This document shows, piece after piece, positions 34,708-46,649 of a DNA stretch of 64,000 nt. The notes under the pieces are model-generated. The model saw nothing but the letters and a program-made list of their open reading frames with translations. It did no database searches and was not told the DNA's origin. This DNA comes from Doris montereyensis. Lineage: Eukaryota > Mollusca > Gastropoda > Nudibranchia > Dorididae. The stretch's first letter is position 1; each line of letters begins with the position of its first letter. The translations under genes were made by a program, and so were the position numbers. The stretch lies in contig JAXRKP010000701.1 in NCBI GenBank assembly GCA_037039925.1, positions 98,501-162,500 of the forward strand. The letters run 5' to 3'.

Positions 34708-36057
34708 CATCACAAGACAGTCATCGCAATGGAATCCACAGGAAAGATGAGGCAGGGGTGAACCACTGTAAACATGATGCAAAGATGCGTTGACATAGAC
34801 ATACACGAAAGATGGGGCTCTCGTGGAGCGGACTTGAAAGTGAAAGGATAGTCCAAAACACTAGACAGGAAGTTGGAATTTGTTTGTACACAGCCTCTAC
34901 TCTGCTAGGGATGAGAGGCATTGGTGATGATGATGATTTCCGTCTTTTGTTTTATCTTTACATAATTCATTACATTATTTACATTTACATTCTTCTGTAA
35001 GTCATTGCTTATAAATATTGTGTTAAGATAATATTAACTCTATACAAATTACAATATTTTGGTTGTATAATACAATACATAGATGCACATACATGTATTA
35101 TGATAATGCTCTAATCCTTCCTTAGGTGTTCTATTCCTATAGCCTTCCTCTCCTATAGCCTTCTCTTCTCCTCATCTTTTTCATTGTCTTTTCCTCTTAC
35201 TTCTTATTCTTTTTCTCCTCCTCTTCTCATTCCTTTCTTTGTTCTTGTTGATGTTGCTCCTATATATAAGTGTAAAAAAAACAAGCTAACATCCTTGTGC
35301 GATTTCTAATTTTTTCATTGTATATATGATTGGAGTGAGTGTAAGTGTAAGCAAAAATGTGTTTTCTCTGTTTCAGTTTCAACATTAGCTGTGTTCCCAC
35401 ACTCCCAAAGAATTATAATTTCATTTGTCATTGTGTTTATAATGTAGGGCTTATAAATAAATTTTATGTTAAAGCCCGTTATTTGTTGTTTGAAGTATTG
35501 AAATGTACAGCATATGATTATAATGGTGTTTTACTTTCAAGCATTAATTTATCCCATTTTCATCCTCTGATAAAAAAATGAAATGTTCATTTCACTTTTC
35601 CAATTTCCTACAGGTGTCATCATTGTTCAACTTTCCAACTTATGCATTGTTGTACTTTTTAAAAACTTAAACTAAGCACAATTTATTCCTTATAAAAAAT
35701 CTATTGTCGATGTTAAAGGCTGCAATTCTGCATTGAAATTGATATTGAAACCAAAAACCAAACCAAAAAATCTGTTATGGGTGAACTACGAGTCAAGATG
35801 GATATGTGATTGGGTATGTGGTTTGGGGTTTGTTGTTGTTGGGTTGATGTTTTGTTGCTATTAGGTCTTTTTGAGAGGGGGGGGGGTGTATGATTGTAAT
35901 GGAGGCATGTGTGGCTTTACTTAAAATAAAAAGTAAAAGTTATTTTATGTCTTCTTGTGATAACATTGTATTTTTTTCTATTGATCGTGTCTGATTGGTT
36001 GCTTGAAATGTACCCCTATCCTTTGTTGTTGTTGATTTTTTTGCCTGGGAATGCGGG
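34708..36057. other. Intergenic, no gene seen
   Basis: Includes a pyrimidine-rich stretch at 35110-35250 and a G-run near 35878-35886. No convincing exon. Confidence 0.4.
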
Positions 36058-36236
36058 CAGTTTGGTTGGAGCTACTAGCAGTGGGCAAAAATCCAAATTT
36101 TTCTTTCTTTTCCCTCTTTACTCTTTTTATAAGTCTTTCACTTTCATTTCACTGTGTTTTTCCTCTTAATTGAATCCTGTGATTTAACAATCACCACATA
36201 TGGTGGACGGGCTAAAATTTCAATGTAACAAACAAA
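36058..36236 (+). mobile_element. Repeat family C copy
   Basis: Has cagtttggttggagctacta near the start, ttctttcttttccctcttta, cctcttaattgaatcctgtg and atatggtggacgggctaaaa. Confidence 0.7.
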
Positions 36237-36518
36237 ACAAAATTGTGCCTGTAGTTACTTGTGGTCACACATGAATGAGTTCACTTCCTTACTTTCGTCC
36301 CAGTTGCCCCCAGAGTGTGACAGAGGGTTGTGTTAACGGCGTGATTGAAAAATAAATTGTCATATTACATATTATATATTTATGCATTCAAAAAGGCTTA
36401 GTACGAAAATCTTAGTGTGAAATTTATGTTGTGGTTTTTTTGTCAATCAATTTCCCCCATAATTCCGAAATTTCACTCGATTAATCTGAAATTCATCTCT
36501 CGTAAAAAAAATAAAAAA

Positions 36519-36812
36519 GTTCCTTCAAGTTCAAGGTCGTTACAGCCCATAGAACCGGAGTTTACCTAGTTTCAATAGCATGGGAACAGGCGACAATAAT
36601 CACCTCCTGGTCAGGACACTAGTCTGACACAGGTTTTTAATCCCAAGCTAGTGCTTGTACCGGTGCCCATTTCCACCTCGGTACAGTGGGGAAATACATG
36701 TTCGTGTCTTTCCCAAGGAACACAACATCGAATCTAGCTAGCTTTGCTTGGATTCAAACTCGGGACCTCATGATCTCCAGTCTGGTAGCCTAACCGCTCG
36801 GCCACAGACGGC
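36519..36812 (-). mobile_element. SINE family A copy A6
   Basis: Full length in reverse: ccttcaagttcaaggtcgtt at the low end, gggaaatacatgttcgtgtc inside, head taaccgctcggccacagacg at the high end with A-box complement intact. Confidence 0.9.
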
Positions 36813-37155
36813 ACTAAATTTACATCTTGTCCAAGACAATTCTTTATGAGAAAGCCAACATAACTCCAACCTTAAGCAACCCACCCTTTCTACCCCAAGG
36901 TCTTCTTGCAAACCAAACAAAGGAAATACAGTACGAAAGAAATAGGCTTAGATTTTTTGGGATACGCATTCATTCGTTGCAACTAAGGGAGATAATTTAA
37001 AAAATAAAAAACAGCATCATGTGGTGTTGTCACTTGGATACTCTTGAGTGATTGTCAGAAAACTTCTGAGTCTGAAAGACATCTCTACTACTATCATGAC
37101 TAGGATTAATCGTTTTTCGAGTGTATTATTTAACCCATACCGGTACACCGTAAGG

Positions 37156-37190
37156 TAGAATGGGAACTGATAAAGAAAGAAGAAAGTGTA
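37156..37190 (+). mobile_element. LINE 3'-tail fragment
   Basis: agaatgggaactgataaaga followed by AAGAAGAAAG, the same 3' end as the LINE fragment at 38137 and the block at 21641. Confidence 0.55.
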
Positions 37191-37351
37191 TTATTCGCTG
37201 TGATTATTTTCATGTATAGATGTTTTGTTTTCCTTTATGGTACTTTTGTATCTTTTTATTTTGATATTTATCATTTAAACTTAAAGATCTGATTGTTTTG
37301 TGTAATAATATATATATATATGTGAAAATAAAAAGCATAAAAAAGTATATA

Positions 37352-37476
<125 letters not shown>

Positions 37477-37795
37477 TATATGTATTAATTAAACAGGTCA
37501 TGCAAATGTTCATTTGTTGCTGAAGTATATTTGTGATTTTATTCTGAATCTAATGAATTATGACCCAGTATATATTGTATATGATTTTAATTTTAACTTT
37601 CATTTTAAAAAATTGTCCCTAAAATAACGTGAAATGTAAAATTTGATTTCAATATTCTGCAAGTGTAAGCAAAATAATTCCCTGCTTCAAATTAAAATTA
37701 AAAGTAAAAAAGTCAAATGTTGAACAAAGTGTTTTATTATTTGAAATATTGTTTGCTTTTGCATGAATCAGGAATTCATATTCATATATCAAGGG

Positions 37796-39437
37796 CATGA
37801 TGGAACAGGGGCGTATCATATGATACGCCTTTGTAACTCCTGATCCTATGAACCAGAGATATGTACTGGCCATATGTATGTGATGTCAAAATATCAAATT
37901 GATATATTGGAAAATAGAGTTAAAATTTGAATTTAGAATTTGGCGTATCATGAATTTAAAGAAATTTGATAATAGAATGCAGGCTTATCATATGTTACGC
38001 CCTTTGAATCGGAGACATTTGATACGCCTTTGTTCCATGATGATCTCTATCTTGCATTACTTTGTTTGTAGGGACCCGTCATGTGATACGCTAAAGTCGC
38101 GGAGGTTGAAATTATTAACAATAATTTTGATACTTTCTTTCTTTCTTTATCAGTTCCCATTCTATTTCTAGCTTTGATTGTATGGGTTCAGATTTCCGAA
38201 ATGATCTTTATCCAGGCTGCCCTGTTCTGGCGTTTTCTGTTTCCTTCCAAAAAAGTTGGGTTTTTTGCTTCAATGCCTCTTTTATATCTTCTTCCCACTT
38301 TCTCCGAGGTCTGCCTTTTGCTCTTTTACCTTGGGCTATAGCACTGTCATCCATTCTGTTTACATGCCTAAACCATCTCAATTGATTTATTTCTATTTTA
38401 GTTTTTATGCCATCAGCTTTGGTTTGATCTCTTATTGTTGTGTTTCTGATTTTTGTCTCTTTTAGTTTTCCCTACTACTCTTCTTACATATTTTATTTCA
38501 GCTGCCTGTACTCTACTGTATTCTCTACTGTCTAAGGTCCAGGTTTCGCTGCCATAGAGGAGAATAGGACAATAAACTGTGTTTTATACTGACATTTTGG
38601 TTTTTGTTGACAATTCTTGTTTACCTACAAATGCCTTTCTTAATTACTAATTTACATGGCCAAAGTATGCAAGAAACCTTGATATGATAGCTGAACAGGG
38701 AGGTCGTTCACAATTCACATAATGCAGCCCCAGGTTGAACTTTGTATGATACGATAGGGCTAGCGTTAATATCGGCCGTACTACAGCAACAAATGCTTCT
38801 GCGGCTCTTTGACAATCACAAGGGATGAAAAGCGGAATGAAGATGCAACCCGCTAATCGTCAGTCAAGCATTCAGCACAAAAGTTTTATTGGCTTTCTAC
38901 TTCAGATTCAACCTGGAGTTTTGCATCCCTAAGTGTGCATTTAGTCCTTCGTTTATTCTCGGCACGAGGCAATGTAGTAATACTTCCCATCTTTCTTCTT
39001 ACTTCTTGTTTCTTTGCCGCCAATTGCTAATTTGACTGCCATGGATTCATCTAATGATCAAATCAGTTTAATATGATTATAATTATAATATATTTTATTT
39101 ATTTAAATTCAATCAAACTTTAGTCTAAGTCTAAGCTTATTCAATGAAGAGACAGAGACAGAGACAGAGAGACAGATCATTGTCGCTGTCACTCTCTCTC
39201 TCTCTTCTTCAAAAACAAAAAAAGCGTATCAATGATTATAACATATAAAAATATCTAAAATATTGAATTATTTGATATTTTGATGCATCTCTTGTGAAGT
39301 GTGAATTTTCTAACGGCGAAATAGATATTCTAGAAAAAATTATAGTTTTATGACTAATTATAACGAAATACAAGTTTTTCGTCCTCCTGAAAAAGTTAAG
39401 TTGCTATTTTATGATACGCCTGTGTTCCGTCACACCC
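37796..39437. repeat. Cluster of palindromic GATACGCC motifs, possible inverted-repeat element
   Basis: A perfect 20-bp palindrome GGCGTATCATATGATACGCC lies at 37810-37829. The segment catgatggaacaggggcgta (37796) has an inverted partner tacgcctttgttccatgatg (38024), and a third, similar end lies at 39411-39433 (tgatacgcctgtgttccgtc). Further copies of TGATACG(CC) occur near 37943, 37986, 38083 and 38748. A LINE fragment is nested inside. Confidence 0.6.
38137..38650 (-). mobile_element. Degenerate non-LTR retrotransposon: reverse-transcriptase C-terminal end
   Basis: On the minus strand, with a few frame breaks and an in-frame stop, the sequence reads KAFVGKQELSTKTKMSV, then YCPILLYGSETWTLDSREY, VQAAEIKYVRRVVGKTKRD and, in another frame, INQLRWFRHVNRMDD and KGRPRRKWEEDIKEAL. 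The LLYGSETW and LRWFGHV/RMDD...GRPRKRW motifs are typical of the thumb and C-terminal part of non-LTR (LINE) reverse transcriptases. After the protein end comes a short 3' UTR and a tail of AGAAATAGAATGGGAACTGA and GAAA repeats. The element is 5'-truncated and dead. Confidence 0.85.
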
Positions 39438-39627
39438 GCGATATGCTACCAAGCCATTCTGATGGAAAGACATAATAATAAATTAACATCAATTTTTTTT
39501 TCACTTTTCTAATAAATTGAATAGATAGACAATCATCTTATATATTTTTTTAATGTACATAGGCGCTCTAAAACGCTTGGTCCCAAACTTACTTTAGTCT
39601 GAAAAATATACAAAGTCCTAATTTCTA
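39438..39627. other. Intergenic, nothing seen
   Basis: AT-rich unique sequence between the GATACGCC cluster and SINE A7. Confidence 0.4.
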
Positions 39628-39835
39628 TGTTGAGTCCTTGGGAAAAACACTTAACACGTATTTCACCACTCGACCCAGGTGCAAAATGGGTACAAGCACT
39701 AGCTTGGGAGTAAAAACCTGCATCAGACTAACATCCTGTCCAGGAGGTGATTATTATCACCTGTTCCCTTCACGCTATAGAAACCTGGATAAGCTCCAGC
39801 GCTATGCGCCTTAATGGCTTTGAAGGAACTTTGCT
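39628..39835 (+). mobile_element. SINE family A copy A7 (head missing)
   Basis: gttgagtccttgggaaaaac, cgacccaggtgcaaaatggg, tcctgtccaggaggtgatta and aagctccagcgctatgcgcc; the tRNA-like head is absent. It abuts the start of the next array. Confidence 0.85.
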
Positions 39836-41090
39836 TACATCCACAACTAAAGTGATCTCAGGTCTTTTTTAACCCATATCCACTTAAAACAATTGCTTTT
39901 TTAACCCATATCCACGCTTAAAACAATTAGGCCTACTGCTTTTTTTTACTCATATCCACTTAAAACAATTGCTTTTTACCCATATCCACTTAAAACAATT
40001 AGGCCTACTTTTTTTTTACTCATATCCACTTAAAACAATTGCTTTCTTTACCCATATCCACTTAAAACAGTTGCTTTCTTTACGCATATCCACTTAAAAC
40101 AATTGCTTTCTTTACCCATATCCACTTAAAACAATTGCTTTCTTTACCCATATCCACTTAAAACAATTGCTTTTTTTACCCATATCCATAAAACAATTGC
40201 TTTTCTTTACATATCCATATACCCATACTTAAAACAATTGCTTTTCTTACCCATATTTAAAACCCATATCCACTTAATACAATTGCTTTTTTTACCCATA
40301 TCCACTTAAAACAATTGCTTTTTACTCATATCCACTTAAAACAATTGCTTTTTTTACTCATATCCACTTAAACAATTCCTTTTTTTTTTACTATCCACTT
40401 AAAACAATTGCTTTTTTTTACCCATATCCACATAAAACAATTGCTTTTTACCCATATCCACTTAAAACAATTGCTTTTTACTCATATCCACTTAAAACAA
40501 TTCCTTTTTTTATCATTTTAAAACAACTTTTACCCATATCCACTTAAAAAACTTTTTTTAATATCCCTTAAAACAATTTTTTTTTACCCCATATCCATAA
40601 AACAATCCATCCAGCTCTATAAACAATTCTTAAAACAATTTTTTTTTTTTACCCATATCCATAAAACAATTCTTTTTTTTACTCATATCCACTTAAAACA
40701 ATTCCTTTTTTTTTTTATCCACTTAAAACAATTCCTTTTTTTTACCCATATCCACTTAAACAATTCCTTTTTTTTTTTTACTCTCATATCCACTTAAAAC
40801 AATTCCTTTTTTTTTTTACCCATATCCACTTAAAACAATTCCTTTTTTTTTTTTACCTATATCCACTTAAAACAATTCCTTTTTACCCATATCCACTTAA
40901 AAACAATTCCTTTTTTTTACTCCATATCCACTTAAAACAATTCCTTTTTTTTAATATCCCTAAACAATTCCTTTTTTTTTACCCATATCCACTTAAAACA
41001 ATTCCTTTTTTTTTACCCATATCCATAAAACAATTCCTTTTTTTTTTTACCCATATCCACTTAAAACAATTATTTTTTTTTTACCCATAT
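39836..41090 (-). repeat. 32-bp SINE-tail array with poly-T
   Basis: About 38 units of catatccacttaaaacaatt plus a T-run of variable length (4-12) and ACC. It starts with acatccacaactaaagtgat, a normal B-tail text, and ends directly at SINE B7 (atatccacaactaaggtgaa). Unit length drifts with the T-run. Confidence 0.95.
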
Positions 41091-41482
41091 CCACAACTAA
41101 GGTGAAGTGATCTTGGTTTTTTTGGTAGGAATTTTGCTTTTGCTTCGACTGCCCTACTGTCTTATCTTATCTTTTGAAAGGATTTTTATCGTTAGAGTTT
41201 TTTTTTGAAAACCTTTGTGAAGAGAGACTCAAAGCACGGTCTCAGATAGCTGCGGGGTCTTAACATGAAAAGAGTGTTGTGATCTGCACCCGGGACCTTC
41301 TTTTTTTCTTTCTTATCCATCTCCATGGGACTAGGTGCCGATCCACTTGGACCTGGACATGGAAGCGGGTCTTGCCCAAAAATTTGACTAATTTGAGAAC
41401 ATTTTTCAACCTGTCAGGGTTTCGAACCCACAACATTTGTTTTGAGAGGCAAACACCATATCTCTGGACCAGTGTGTCCCAC
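41085..41482 (-). mobile_element. SINE family B copy B7 with an internal insertion
   Basis: Tail aactaaggtgaagtgatctt, then an unrelated stretch of roughly 110 bases (41155-41265) replaces part of the body, then tgttgtgatctgcacccggg and the head at the high end (tctctggaccagtgtgtccc). Confidence 0.8.
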
Positions 41483-41631
41483 ATGTAATACTAATAGTGA
41501 GAAACCTGATTTGTTTGTATACATCTAGAACAGTTTTGTTACAAGTTGGGCTGCATCCTTGTAGTAGGCAGTGTTGGGAAAAGGAGTGGAACGGGTGTGC
41601 GGGAGAAAGAATAATTTTTGTTCTATTGAAA

Positions 41632-41955
41632 TTTACTCTGTCCATCATATGAGGCATGAGGCAATCTCATGGGTAAAATTTGTTTTATTGTTTCACATTG
41701 AAATTGAAATTGATCCCGTACCACCATATGCAGTGATCTCAAAGTGATTTCATTTCAGAGGTAACAGCAAGATGAAAGATAAGTCAGTGGAGGAGTAAAG
41801 GAAAAGAATATGAAACTACTACTACTACCAGTAGTAGTACCCGTAACCGCCCGTTCTCAGGATGCATGAAGAGGAAACGGCAAGATGAAAATTAAGTAAA
41901 GAGTGAAAAGAAAGTAGGATCTATCAACAGCGCCCACTAACCTCCAATAAGAGGG
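41632..41955 (-). mobile_element. Two family C fragments, reverse orientation
   Basis: One at about 41632-41785 (ttgaaatttactctgtccat ... aacagcaagatgaaagataa) and one at about 41836-41955 (aggatgcatgaagaggaaac ... aaagtaggatctatcaacag). Each matches the C end CCTGAGATCACC.. in reverse. Confidence 0.65.
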
Positions 41956-42424
41956 GGCATTAGTTGATATGTTTTCGACAGTGTTAGATAAAAAAAAGAA
42001 CTTGATTGTCGATGAATTTTCATCATGAATTAAAAAAATAAAGACAAAAATTAACGCAGTAAAAAAGCATGTTTTCATTGTTACATAAAAGTTTAATTTC
42101 ATATTTTAAATAGTTGATATCATAATCATATATATGAAATCAGAAAAGTATAAGAAGATGATGACAAATTTTTGATCAGCTATTTACAAATGTATCCATG
42201 ACTCAAGAAGAAAATTACAAATACACAAACAGTAGGCAACAAATGTTGTTGAGTACATTAATTCATTGACGTGTGATGGATAAACAAGCAAACATAAAAA
42301 AAAAAAGGTTTTAACTCCTGCATATTTGTTCACCCCTTGTCATCTGTCATCATGGCTTCTACTATTATACATGTATAAAATGTATGTAATAGAATTCAGG
42401 CTCAGGTGGCGTCTCTCAAAAAAT

Positions 42425-42958
42425 TTTTGGGGGGAGGTTCTGTAGACCTATGACATCCGCAGGTGGGGTTCTGTAGACCTATGACATCCATGCAGGCGGG
42501 GTTCCTGGACCCTATGACATCCGCAGGCGGGGTTCTGTTTTAGACCTATGACATCCCAGGTGGGGGTTCTGTTTTAGACCTATGACATCCGCAGGTGGGG
42601 GTTCTGTAGACCTATGACATCTGCAGGTGCGGGTTCTGTAGACCTATGACATCTGCAGTAGGGGTTCTGTAGACCTATGACATCTGCAGTAGGGGTTCTG
42701 TAGACCTATGACATCTGCAGTAGGGGTTCTGTAGACCTATGACATCTGCAGTAGGGGGGTTCTGTAGACCTATGACATCTGCAGTAGGGGGTTCTGTAGA
42801 CCTATGACATCTGCAGTAGGGGTTCTGTAGACCTATGACATCTGCAGGTGGGGGTTCTGACCAAGACCTATGACGTCTGCAGATGCGGGTTCTGTAGACC
42901 TATGACATCTGCAGTAGGGGGTTCTGTAGACCTATGACATCCGCAGGAGGGTTCGTAG
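42425..42958. repeat. 31-bp tandem array
   Basis: About 17 units of ggttctgtagacctatgaca plus tctgcagtagg. Units to the left use ccgcaggtggg, those in the middle ctgcagtaggg: two variants in blocks. Confidence 0.95.
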
Positions 42959-44359
42959 GAGAACAAAGTTTGGGAGCCCATGAACTAGGTCATGTGTCAC
43001 GGAAGTGCATTTGCTTGTAGACAAATAAATCAAGGAAGGGTAGGCATGAAACTTTGCCATCCCGGCTGTAAGAATGAGGAGTGAACACCTAAGTGTACAA
43101 TTGAAAGAGTTTTTGTGACCTGTTTAAGTAGAAGCATAATAAAGAAAATCGTTCGAGATATCGATGTTGTTTTGTATAATGATAAAAAAACAACTCTTTG
43201 TCATAAAAAGACAATAGAGTATAGAGTGATGCAACGTCAACACGTCTTTAACATCAGTACGGCTATAACACCAGTACAGCTGGTCAGGTCTGTTGTTAGA
43301 TGTGTCTGTTATAAGTTCTCTTTATTTCCATAAAAAGCTCTCACTCTCTCATTTCAATCAAAATAAATGCTGTTTGTTCCTACAACAACTAACAAGAATC
43401 TGTTGTGATCATAATTTGTCTTATATATTTGTTATGTTATAGTACAGTGGGTGGTTATTTTGCTGTTAAATGTAGAGCTAAGCTGATGTTGTGGCCGTGT
43501 TGATGATATGATTATGAACAAGGAAAATTTGGGACATTCCTGGCATCAACCAATCAAAATGCAGAGTTGATACAAATGGGTCATTCATATTCGTAACAAG
43601 ATAAACTATTTTTAGATATCTTCCAACGCCATATGATGATTTATTGACACAAATAGAAAAAGTGTGAAAATGATATGATTGAAACACATCATGTTTACCA
43701 GCTGCTTGAAACTTGGGATTCCCAAAGCTAACAGTGCCAAAGTCCACAGTTTTTTGGCCCCTTTCCTCTAAATGATGTAATTTTGACTTTGGCACACTAT
43801 CGAAATGACCCCTTCAATTGACCAAACATTACAACAAGATTCATTCTATCTCTGCTCACACTTACATACTATACACATCACAGGGATCTCTAGCTATCTA
43901 CACATAGTAACATACGTTAACATCATTATTTGTATATTGTCACTTATTTATAACACTATTTTAAATGTCACAGTTATGTGTGCAATTTTATCTCTTTGTG
44001 ATAACGAAAGCAAACTTGTTCCTTCCACTTTAATTCATTCTATAAGTAAGGAATCAAACAAAGCAGAGTAAATAAAGCAAATGATGATTTGAATAAATTG
44101 CATTGTAATTGTATTTGTTCACATCATAATTCTAGAAGAGATTTGAGATAGAAGGTCTGGGTGCCAATATCATTCAAAAGCGATTTCAATTTGGATTGAC
44201 AAACAGAAAGAATGATCAGAATCATAGGAGGTCAATTTCCAGAAAAAAGGAAAATTAAATATAAACATATCTGATTATCAATCAAGTATCAAGTGTAAAA
44301 AAAAGCATGATTGTTCTTTTATCAATTATTTCTCAGACTTTAATTTAAGGTCAAAAGTG
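42959..44359. other. Intergenic, no gene supported
   Basis: A 105-codon minus-strand frame at 43478-43795 and an 88-codon plus frame at 43805-44071 exist, but they have no splice context or domain I can name. I leave them uncalled. Confidence 0.35.
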
Positions 44360-44663
44360 AAGTTCCTTTCAAGGCCATTACGGCCAATTAGAGAGCAAAA
44401 TTTTCCATCCCTGTTTCTACAGTGTGAAGTGGAACAGGTGATAATAATAATAATCATCTCTGAACAGGACGCTAGTCTGAGGCAAGATTTCTACTCCCAA
44501 GGTTGTGTTTGTACACGTTTGTGCCCGGATCAATGGGAGAAATGCGTGTTGTTAAGTCAGTTGTTAATTTCCCAAAACACAATGTCAGGGCTAGGTTGGC
44601 TAGGATTCAAACCTGGAACCTCATGATCACAAGCTGGGAAACCTAACCACTCGGCCACTTCAA
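44360..44663 (-). mobile_element. SINE family A copy A8
   Basis: Full length in reverse: cctttcaaggccattacggc at the low end, (AAT)n inside, ggaacctcatgatcacaagc and the head taaccactcggccacttcaa at the high end. Confidence 0.9.
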
Positions 44664-44805
44664 TGTATTGTAAAGGCTATCGATTAACTTCAGGGGGCAT
44701 AACTTAAGGAATTAGGTGAATGGGCCCTGATCATTCATTCTTCACTTCCTCCACCCGGCTATAAAGGGTGAGGCCCTACAAGTAACAATACAAGAAAACA
44801 TGAAC

Positions 44806-45092
44806 GGCTGGTGATGGATTTGATTTTCAATCATACACCTTCATTGAGGGCTGGTGATGGATTTGGTTTCCAAGGGCTGGTGATGGATTTGATTTCCAAC
44901 CATACACCTTCATGGAGGGCAGGTGATGAATTTTATTTTCAACCATACACCTTCATGGAGGGCTGGTGATGGATTTGGTTTCCAACCATACACCTTCATG
45001 GAGGGCTGGTGATGGATTTGGTTTCCAACCATATTACCTTCATGGAGGGCTGGTGATGGATTTGGTTTCCAACCATACACCTTCATGGGAGG
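44806..45092. repeat. 43-bp tandem array
   Basis: About 6.5 units of gagggctggtgatggatttg gtttccaacc plus atacaccttcatg. It stops 35 bases before a family A head. Confidence 0.95.
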
Positions 45093-45127
45093 GCAGGACA
45101 CAGGCCAACTACAGATTTCTTGTCTCG

Positions 45128-45215
45128 TAAATGGGGCTTTATCGGTGGCTGAGTGGTTAGGCTGCCGGACTGGGGATCATGAGGTCCGGGGTTTTGAATC
45201 CTGGCAAAGGTAGGC
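45128..45215 (+). mobile_element. SINE family A copy A9 (head only)
   Basis: tatcggtggctgagtggtta ggctgccgg, ggatcatgaggtccggggtt and ttgaatcctggcaaaggtag, then an abrupt change to family C in reverse. Confidence 0.85.
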
Positions 45216-45330
45216 CCAGGTGATCTAAGTAGAGTGAATGAAGAGAAAACTGCAAGATGAAAGAAAGACATGTCAAGAAGGAGTAAAAGAACAAGAGGTG
45301 GGATCTACCAGTAGTGCATTGCAACTGTAA
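45216..45330 (-). mobile_element. Repeat family C copy joined to the A9 head
   Basis: gagtgaatgaagagaaaact, gcaagatgaaagaaagac and aagaggtgggatctaccagt. It follows the A head without a gap, so one inserted into the other or a chimeric copy formed. Confidence 0.65.
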
Positions 45331-45944
45331 TGTGTACCAGTAGTTTTTATGTACATACCTCACCGGACTGGCATTGTGACATTAGAACATGTAACATACA
45401 ATTTGGATTTGTGGATCAAGAGTTTTAAGGTAAGCTATGATGACTAAACACAGAACTTTGTAGTAGTCAGTTAAATTTCAGTTGACGTAACAGCAAGAGG
45501 TGCAGATAGAACTTTTAAATGCACACAGGTCTACATGGACATGTGTTTACTGTACAGTGTAGTGTCGGTGAAACTGTCTACACGCGCAAGTCCCCGATAC
45601 ATATGTAATGAGGTCTGTCCTTAAAATGATCAAACGCATGCTTCTTTCAGGTCTTTATTATAAATATCGCAGGCTGTGAACCTTGAACTTTATGCTCACT
45701 TTATGCACATGCCCTGAACAAAGATTTTCCATTTTTTTTGCCCCAAAAGCACAGCATAGTGGTTGCAGCCCATTTCGGTGATTTATGACGTTTTTGCTTC
45801 TCCTTAAAACAGTACGTCGTCAGGCGAATCTACATTCCATGTATAGACAATTTTATTGACAATACTATTATATTATTATTATATATATACATGTATGTGC
45901 ATGTATGTTCCTGTGACTATGTAAGACATTCAGTTCAATTAGAA

Positions 45945-45983
<39 letters not shown>

Positions 45984-46299
45984 TGGTCTACCCGTTGATG
46001 CGAGCCTGCAGTCAATTGAACATAAACAATTCAACAAAGACAAATTCAAACGTGTCCGTTACTACTACTAGTGTTTTTTAACTATTCCCTTGTCCCCCCT
46101 AACTATAGTCTGCACCTCTTTCTAACAGTTTGTAGAATATGTGGAGGTCTGGCGCACTACTTACTTCTATTATGATAATCTTAGTAGGATGTTGAACAAA
46201 TAGAAATAAAAAGAAAGAAAAAAAAAAAAAGCCATGTTTCTTTCAACTGGTCTACTTTATGCCAAGGCCTGGAGGTGGACGTAGGTCACGTAGGTCACG
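45331..46299. other. Intergenic, no gene seen
   Basis: Unique sequence with an (ATT)n run at 45946-45981. No coding signal. Confidence 0.4.
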
Positions 46300-46335
46300 T
46301 TGACCACTTCCACCATCAACATCGCCACTACTAGA

Positions 46336-46540
46336 ACAGTAGAAATGAAGAAAAAAACTCAATTGGAGCTAAAGACAAAAGAATCTTCAGAAGGAGAGAA
46401 ACCCCCGTCCATCGAGTGTTTCGGCCCTTTACTTCCACTTAACTTCCACTCTAACTCAATTGGAGCTAAAGACAAAGAATCTTCAGAAGGAGAGAACCCC
46501 CCCTCCCCCCCGTCCATCGAGTGTTTCGGCCCTTAACTTC
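46336..46540. repeat. About 100-bp tandem duplication
   Basis: Two copies of ctcaattggagctaaagaca, gaatcttcagaaggagagaa and tccatcgagtgtttcggccc. C-runs differ in length between copies. Confidence 0.9.
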
Positions 46541-46597
46541 CTTACACATCTAACTCTAAAGGGACTGAGCCGCACCTGGGTCACAACTCCCTGTCTG

Positions 46598-46646
46598 TCT
46601 GCCTGTCTGTCTGTCTGTCTGTCTGCCTTTCTGTCTGTCTGTCTGG
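46598..46646. repeat. (CTGT)n microsatellite
   Basis: Short imperfect CTGT/CTGC repeat. Confidence 0.9.
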
Positions 46647-46649
46647 AAT

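Noticed and set aside
42425..42958. Regular short repeats that could suggest a CRISPR array
   Set aside because: The units are contiguous with no unique spacers, and the context is a eukaryotic genome.
43478..43795. 105-codon minus-strand open frame
   Set aside because: No recognisable domain, no flanking splice signals and no start context. It could be a relic, but I cannot support it.
45128..45200. tRNA gene
   Set aside because: The A and B boxes belong to a SINE head; the sequence does not fold as a full cloverleaf with an acceptor stem, and the same head recurs in many copies.
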